Shown: positions 6,915 to 8,952 of the stretch, one piece after another
Layout of the letters: each line of letters starts with the position of its first letter
How positions within the stretch are numbered: the first letter of the stretch is position 1
Origin: Sphingobacterium thalpophilum
GTDB lineage: Bacteria > Bacteroidota > Bacteroidia > Flavobacteriales > Flavobacteriaceae
DNA: 8,952 nt
Reading direction: 5' to 3'
NCBI GenBank assembly: GCA_943325255.2
Contig: CALPOS020000075.1
Location: 1-8,952 of the forward strand
Translations under genes and position numbers: made by a program
Notes under the pieces: generated by a model
What the model was told of the DNA's origin: nothing
The model's input: the letters and a program-made list of their open reading frames with translations, nothing else
The model's database searches: none

Positions 6915-7397
6915 CTAGAATTGGAAACGCGCTGAAATGGCAATATCCGAACCATAACTATTTTCGTAATATCCGCTTCCGCCAATCTCTGGTCTAAAAT
7001 CTAACGATAGTAACAATGGAATATCAAAATAATATTCAATTCCAATATCTCCGGCAGCAAAAACAAATGTTCCGCTGTCACTATATCCATTTGTATTATA
7101 TCTCCAAGAACCAAGTCCAGCGCCAGCACCAGCATACCAATTAAAATTCCCATCAATATTCCATACCCATTGGTATAAACCTGTTAGTTTAATTGCATCC
7201 ACATTTCTGCTGTTTCTCCAACCCAAATCTGCTTCTAACCGATTGGCGTCACCTAACGCTCTTTGATAAGTTACTTCCGCACCAAATCCATCATTATCAC
7301 CCAATCGCAATCCCAATGCATTTTCTGAAATTTTTTGCGCGTGTCCGCTCAATACGAATCCGCTAATAAATAAGACTGATAACACTAGTTTTTTCAT
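6915..7397 (-). CDS. Small outer-membrane beta-barrel protein
   Basis: 160 residues. The Sec signal peptide is MKK followed by a hydrophobic core, with probable signal peptidase I cleavage after SGHA (A20|Q21). The mature 140 residues consist of alternating strand-like segments rich in Gly, Tyr, Trp and Asn, for example ALGLRLG, GFGAEVTYQRAL, RLEADLGW, LTGLYQWVWN, FNWYAGAGAGLG, DIGIEYYF and LLSLDFRPEIGG. It ends in the strand AISARFQF with terminal Phe, the usual C-terminal signal for BAM insertion. The length fits a barrel of about eight strands. A role as porin, adhesin or membrane-stability protein cannot be chosen from sequence. The start ATG is at 7397, and a promoter-like site lies 25 bases upstream. 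It lies 94 bases downstream of the metallophosphoesterase gene on the same strand and is convergent with the bshA group. Confidence 0.88.
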   Translation of the reverse strand: MKKLVLSVLFISGFVLSGHAQKISENALGLRLGDNDGFGAEVTYQRALGDANRLEADLGWRNSRNVDAIKLTGLYQWVWNIDGNFNWYAGAGAGLGSWRYNTNGYSDSGTFVFAAGDIGIEYYFDIPLLLSLDFRPEIGGSGYYENSYGSDIAISARFQF

Positions 7398-7422
7398 CTA
7401 TTTATATTATTAGAATTTGGCG

Positions 7423-7430
7423 CAAATATA
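7423..7430 (-). promoter_or_regulatory. Promoter -7 element for the beta-barrel gene
   Basis: On the minus strand TATATTTG matches TAnnTTTG exactly, 25 bases upstream of the ATG. The best -33 candidate, TTTG at 7448-7445, is only 14 bases away, closer than the usual 17-23, so the promoter is only partly supported. Confidence 0.5.
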
Positions 7431-7491
7431 AAAATTAAAAATGGCAAAAGATGGCATCAACGAGTAAAAAACTTACCAATATCATCCTGCT

Positions 7492-8331
7492 TTAGTAGGA
7501 ATTAATTTGTTTAGAAAAGACAATCGACGCCACAATTTGCTGGCTAATATTTGTTTCCATCTCTAGCAAGTCTTCCTCCTCGGTATAGTTGCATTCACTA
7601 TACCGATACAATTTCCAACGTTTAGAATGATACTCTAGCGCCGTTAGGTTTTCTACCCAATCTCCTGAATTTAAATAAGTCGTTGCGCCGTTCTTATTCG
7701 ACTTCTGAATGATTTTAGGCTCATGAATATGACCGCAAATCACGTAATCGTATTGCTTTTCAATGGCCAAATCCGTTGCAGTGGTTTCAAAGTCGGAAAT
7801 GTGCTTCACAGCTTTTTTTACACTTGCCTTAATTTTTTTAGAAAAAGAATATGGTTCTTTTCCCATTTTACCCAAACACCAGTTTACAAGTCGATTAATC
7901 AAAATCAAGTAATCATAACCCAAACCACCTAGTTTAGCAATCCATTTTGAATGTTGCACTGATACATCAAATACGTCTCCGTGAAAAATCCAAGCCTTCT
8001 TATCATCTAATTCTAGAACAAGTTTGTCAACGATCGAGAAACCTCCCATCGTGGTATCACTAAATTTCCGCAACATTTCATCGTGATTTCCCGTGATGTA
8101 ATAGATCTTTGTGCCTTTACTAGCCATGCTAATAATCTTCTTAATGACCTTTAGATGAACCGCAGGAAAATAGGATTTTCTAAATTGCCAAATGTCGATG
8201 ATATCTCCATTTAACACCAAAGTTTTCGGCTTAATCGAATTGAGGTAATTCAACAGTTCCTTTGCGTGACTTCCAAATGTTCCCAAATGCACATCCGAAA
8301 TGACAACCAATTCTACTTTTCTTTTTTTCAA
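7492..8331 (-). CDS. LpxH-like metallophosphoesterase (UDP-2,3-diacylglucosamine diphosphatase family), TTG start
   Basis: 279 residues from a TTG at 8331-8329. Calcineurin-like metal-binding motifs, numbered from this start, are all present: D13-V-H15, N41-G-D43, G81-N-H83-D84, H117-G-D119 and G200-H-I-H203. The helical insert at about 140-190 and the closing LNSGDW motif fit the LpxH/YbbF group. LpxH removes UMP from UDP-2,3-diacylglucosamine in lipid A synthesis at the inner membrane surface. Canonical LpxH has GNRD, whereas this has GNHD, so the substrate is uncertain. The frame is open from 8418 but contains no ATG before the catalytic motif; other possible starts are TTG at 8385 and 8355. 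TTG 8331 is chosen because relatives begin (M)KKRKVELVVISDVHLG and because a promoter-like site lies just upstream of it. The C-terminal tail (EEEDLLEMETN...) is acidic and probably variable. Divergent from aroC. Confidence 0.87.
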   Translation of the reverse strand: MKKRKVELVVISDVHLGTFGSHAKELLNYLNSIKPKTLVLNGDIIDIWQFRKSYFPAVHLKVIKKIISMASKGTKIYYITGNHDEMLRKFSDTTMGGFSIVDKLVLELDDKKAWIFHGDVFDVSVQHSKWIAKLGGLGYDYLILINRLVNWCLGKMGKEPYSFSKKIKASVKKAVKHISDFETTATDLAIEKQYDYVICGHIHEPKIIQKSNKNGATTYLNSGDWVENLTALEYHSKRWKLYRYSECNYTEEEDLLEMETNISQQIVASIVFSKQINSY

Positions 8332-8352
8332 AATATGAAATTTGAAGTTTAG

Positions 8353-8385
8353 CAAATTAAAGCAGATCGTATTATGTAGAAGCAA
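8353..8385 (-). promoter_or_regulatory. Promoter-like site for the metallophosphoesterase gene
   Basis: On the minus strand, TTG (8385-8383) is followed after 22 bases by TTAATTTG (8360-8353), one mismatch from TAnnTTTG. A transcript starting about seven bases further on would leave a leader of roughly 15 bases before TTG 8331 and would exclude the TTG codons at 8385 and 8355 as starts. Spacing fits the flavobacterial 17-23 range; the imperfect -7 box keeps confidence moderate. Confidence 0.4.
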
Positions 8386-8441
8386 TTCAAATGTTAAGAA
8401 ACCGTAGTAAATGTCTTGCTAAAATTAAGTTTCCATTAACC

Positions 8442-8456
8442 AACATATTCTATGTT
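8442..8456. promoter_or_regulatory. Perfect dyad in the divergent aroC / metallophosphoesterase spacer
   Basis: AACATA (8442-8447), three-base centre TTC, then TATGTT (8451-8456): a perfect inverted repeat of six-base arms. ATGTTA occurs three times in this spacer (8391, 8452, 8497). The dyad lies about 45 bases upstream of the aroC -7 element, where an activator or repressor could bind. A function is not demonstrated. Confidence 0.3.
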
Positions 8457-8500
8457 AAATAAGAATTGTCGCTAACCTTTCAATTTTTAATCGAAAATGT

Positions 8501-8508
8501 TACATTTG
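8501..8508 (+). promoter_or_regulatory. Promoter -7 element for aroC
   Basis: TACATTTG matches TAnnTTTG exactly and sits 16 bases before the aroC ATG, so the leader would be very short. The surrounding TTACATTTGTT is identical to the sequence at the repeat lipoprotein promoter (4160-4170). The -33 region has only a weak TTTC (8478-8481, 19-base spacing). Confidence 0.55.
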
Positions 8509-8524
8509 TTCAAAACCAAACTCA

Positions 8525-8952
8525 ATGGCAGGCAATAGTTACGGCACACTGTTCAAAATTACCACTTTTGGTGAATCACACGGAGAAGCATTGGGCGGTA
8601 TCATTGATGGTTGCCCTCCAAATATTACCCTAGATTTTGATTTGATTCGCAGCGAAATGGCTCGCAGAAAGCCCGGACAATCTAGTATCGTTACACAACG
8701 CAAGGAAGATGATGAAGTACAGTTTTTGTCAGGAATCATTGAAGGTACAACCACAGGGACACCCATCGGTTTCATCATTCCAAATACAAACCAAAAGTCT
8801 GATGACTATTCTCATATCAAGGACAGCTATCGGCCAAGTCACGCTGATTATGTCTATGAAAAAAAATATGGAATACGCGATTATCGTGGTGGCGGAAGAA
8901 GCTCGGCGCGCGAAACTGCTTGTCGAGTAGCCGCTGGTGCCATTGCAAAACA
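8525..8952 (+). CDS. aroC: Chorismate synthase AroC, 3'-partial
   Basis: From the ATG at 8525 the frame is open to the right edge: 142 full codons plus two bases, about 40% of the usual length of some 355 residues. Chorismate synthase converts 5-enolpyruvylshikimate-3-phosphate to chorismate using reduced FMN, the last common step to aromatic amino acids and folate, in the cytosol. Diagnostic segments are MAGNSYGTLFKITTFGESHG with conserved His19, RRKPGQS (47-53), GTTTGTPIG (74-82), RPSHADY with conserved His106 (103-109), YGIRDYRGGGRSS (115-127) and the start of the ARETAxRVAAGA signature (128-139). Both catalytic histidines and the FMN-binding RGGGRSSAR region are intact. The start is unambiguous from the N-terminal match to the family. 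Its promoter box lies 16 bases upstream. Confidence 0.96.
   Translation, partial: MAGNSYGTLFKITTFGESHGEALGGIIDGCPPNITLDFDLIRSEMARRKPGQSSIVTQRKEDDEVQFLSGIIEGTTTGTPIGFIIPNTNQKSDDYSHIKDSYRPSHADYVYEKKYGIRDYRGGGRSSARETACRVAAGAIAK

Noticed and set aside
7485..7500. Hairpin TCCTGC-TTTA-GTAGGA around the stop codon of the metallophosphoesterase gene
   Set aside because: The stem is short with one mismatch and lacks a U-tract on the minus strand, so I do not call a terminator.
7723..7932. Plus-strand open frame opposite the metallophosphoesterase gene
   Set aside because: It lies across the conserved GHIH region and has no promoter or homology that I recognise.
8539..8930. Open frames inside the aroC start (minus 8539-8778 and plus 8709-8930)
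   Set aside because: Both are shadows of aroC, whose own frame is longer, starts at 8525 and matches the family throughout.
1..8952. Mobile elements, CRISPR arrays, toxin-antitoxin pairs, tRNA or rRNA genes
   Set aside because: I looked on both strands and saw no transposase, terminal repeats, spaced direct repeats, defence genes or RNA gene signatures.

Overview
The window looks like chromosomal DNA from a member of the Bacteroidota, most likely the family Flavobacteriaceae. The DNA is AT-rich. Promoters fit the Bacteroidetes form (TTG, then TAnnTTTG). The gene families are typical of flavobacteria: a two-domain GH3/serine hydrolase lipoprotein, a surface-type Ig/FN3-like repeat lipoprotein, the 160-residue family often mislabelled 'ABC transporter ATPase', and bacillithiol synthesis by BshA. 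I see no insertion sequence, phage gene, tRNA, rRNA or CRISPR array.

Left part (1-4104, + strand): three closely packed genes that probably form an operon. They are the C-terminal three quarters of a CCG-domain iron-sulfur protein (cut by the window edge), a small cytosolic protein of unknown function, and a 991-residue lipoprotein that joins a NagZ-type beta-N-acetylglucosaminidase to a beta-lactamase-fold serine hydrolase. The two halves resemble Bacillus subtilis YbbD (NagZ) and YbbE (AmiE), so one periplasmic polypeptide may remove both sugar and peptide from muropeptides.

Middle (4105-6900, + strand): a three-repeat lipoprotein with its own promoter, then bshA, whose last codons overlap the start of a small unknown lipoprotein. 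A compact hairpin placed between convergent genes probably terminates transcription from both sides.

Right part (6900-8952): on the minus strand, a small outer-membrane beta-barrel protein and an LpxH-like metallophosphoesterase that has no ATG start and probably begins at TTG. Divergent from it, the first 142 codons of chorismate synthase (aroC) run off the right edge.

The common theme is the cell envelope (wall recycling, lipoproteins, a barrel, possible lipid A metabolism) mixed with housekeeping (bacillithiol, shikimate pathway). No stretch longer than about 200 bases lacks a gene. I did not find a clearly new multi-gene system. The most interesting items are the fused muropeptide hydrolase with its cysteine cluster, the unknown 160-residue family, and the unknown lipoprotein translationally linked to bshA.
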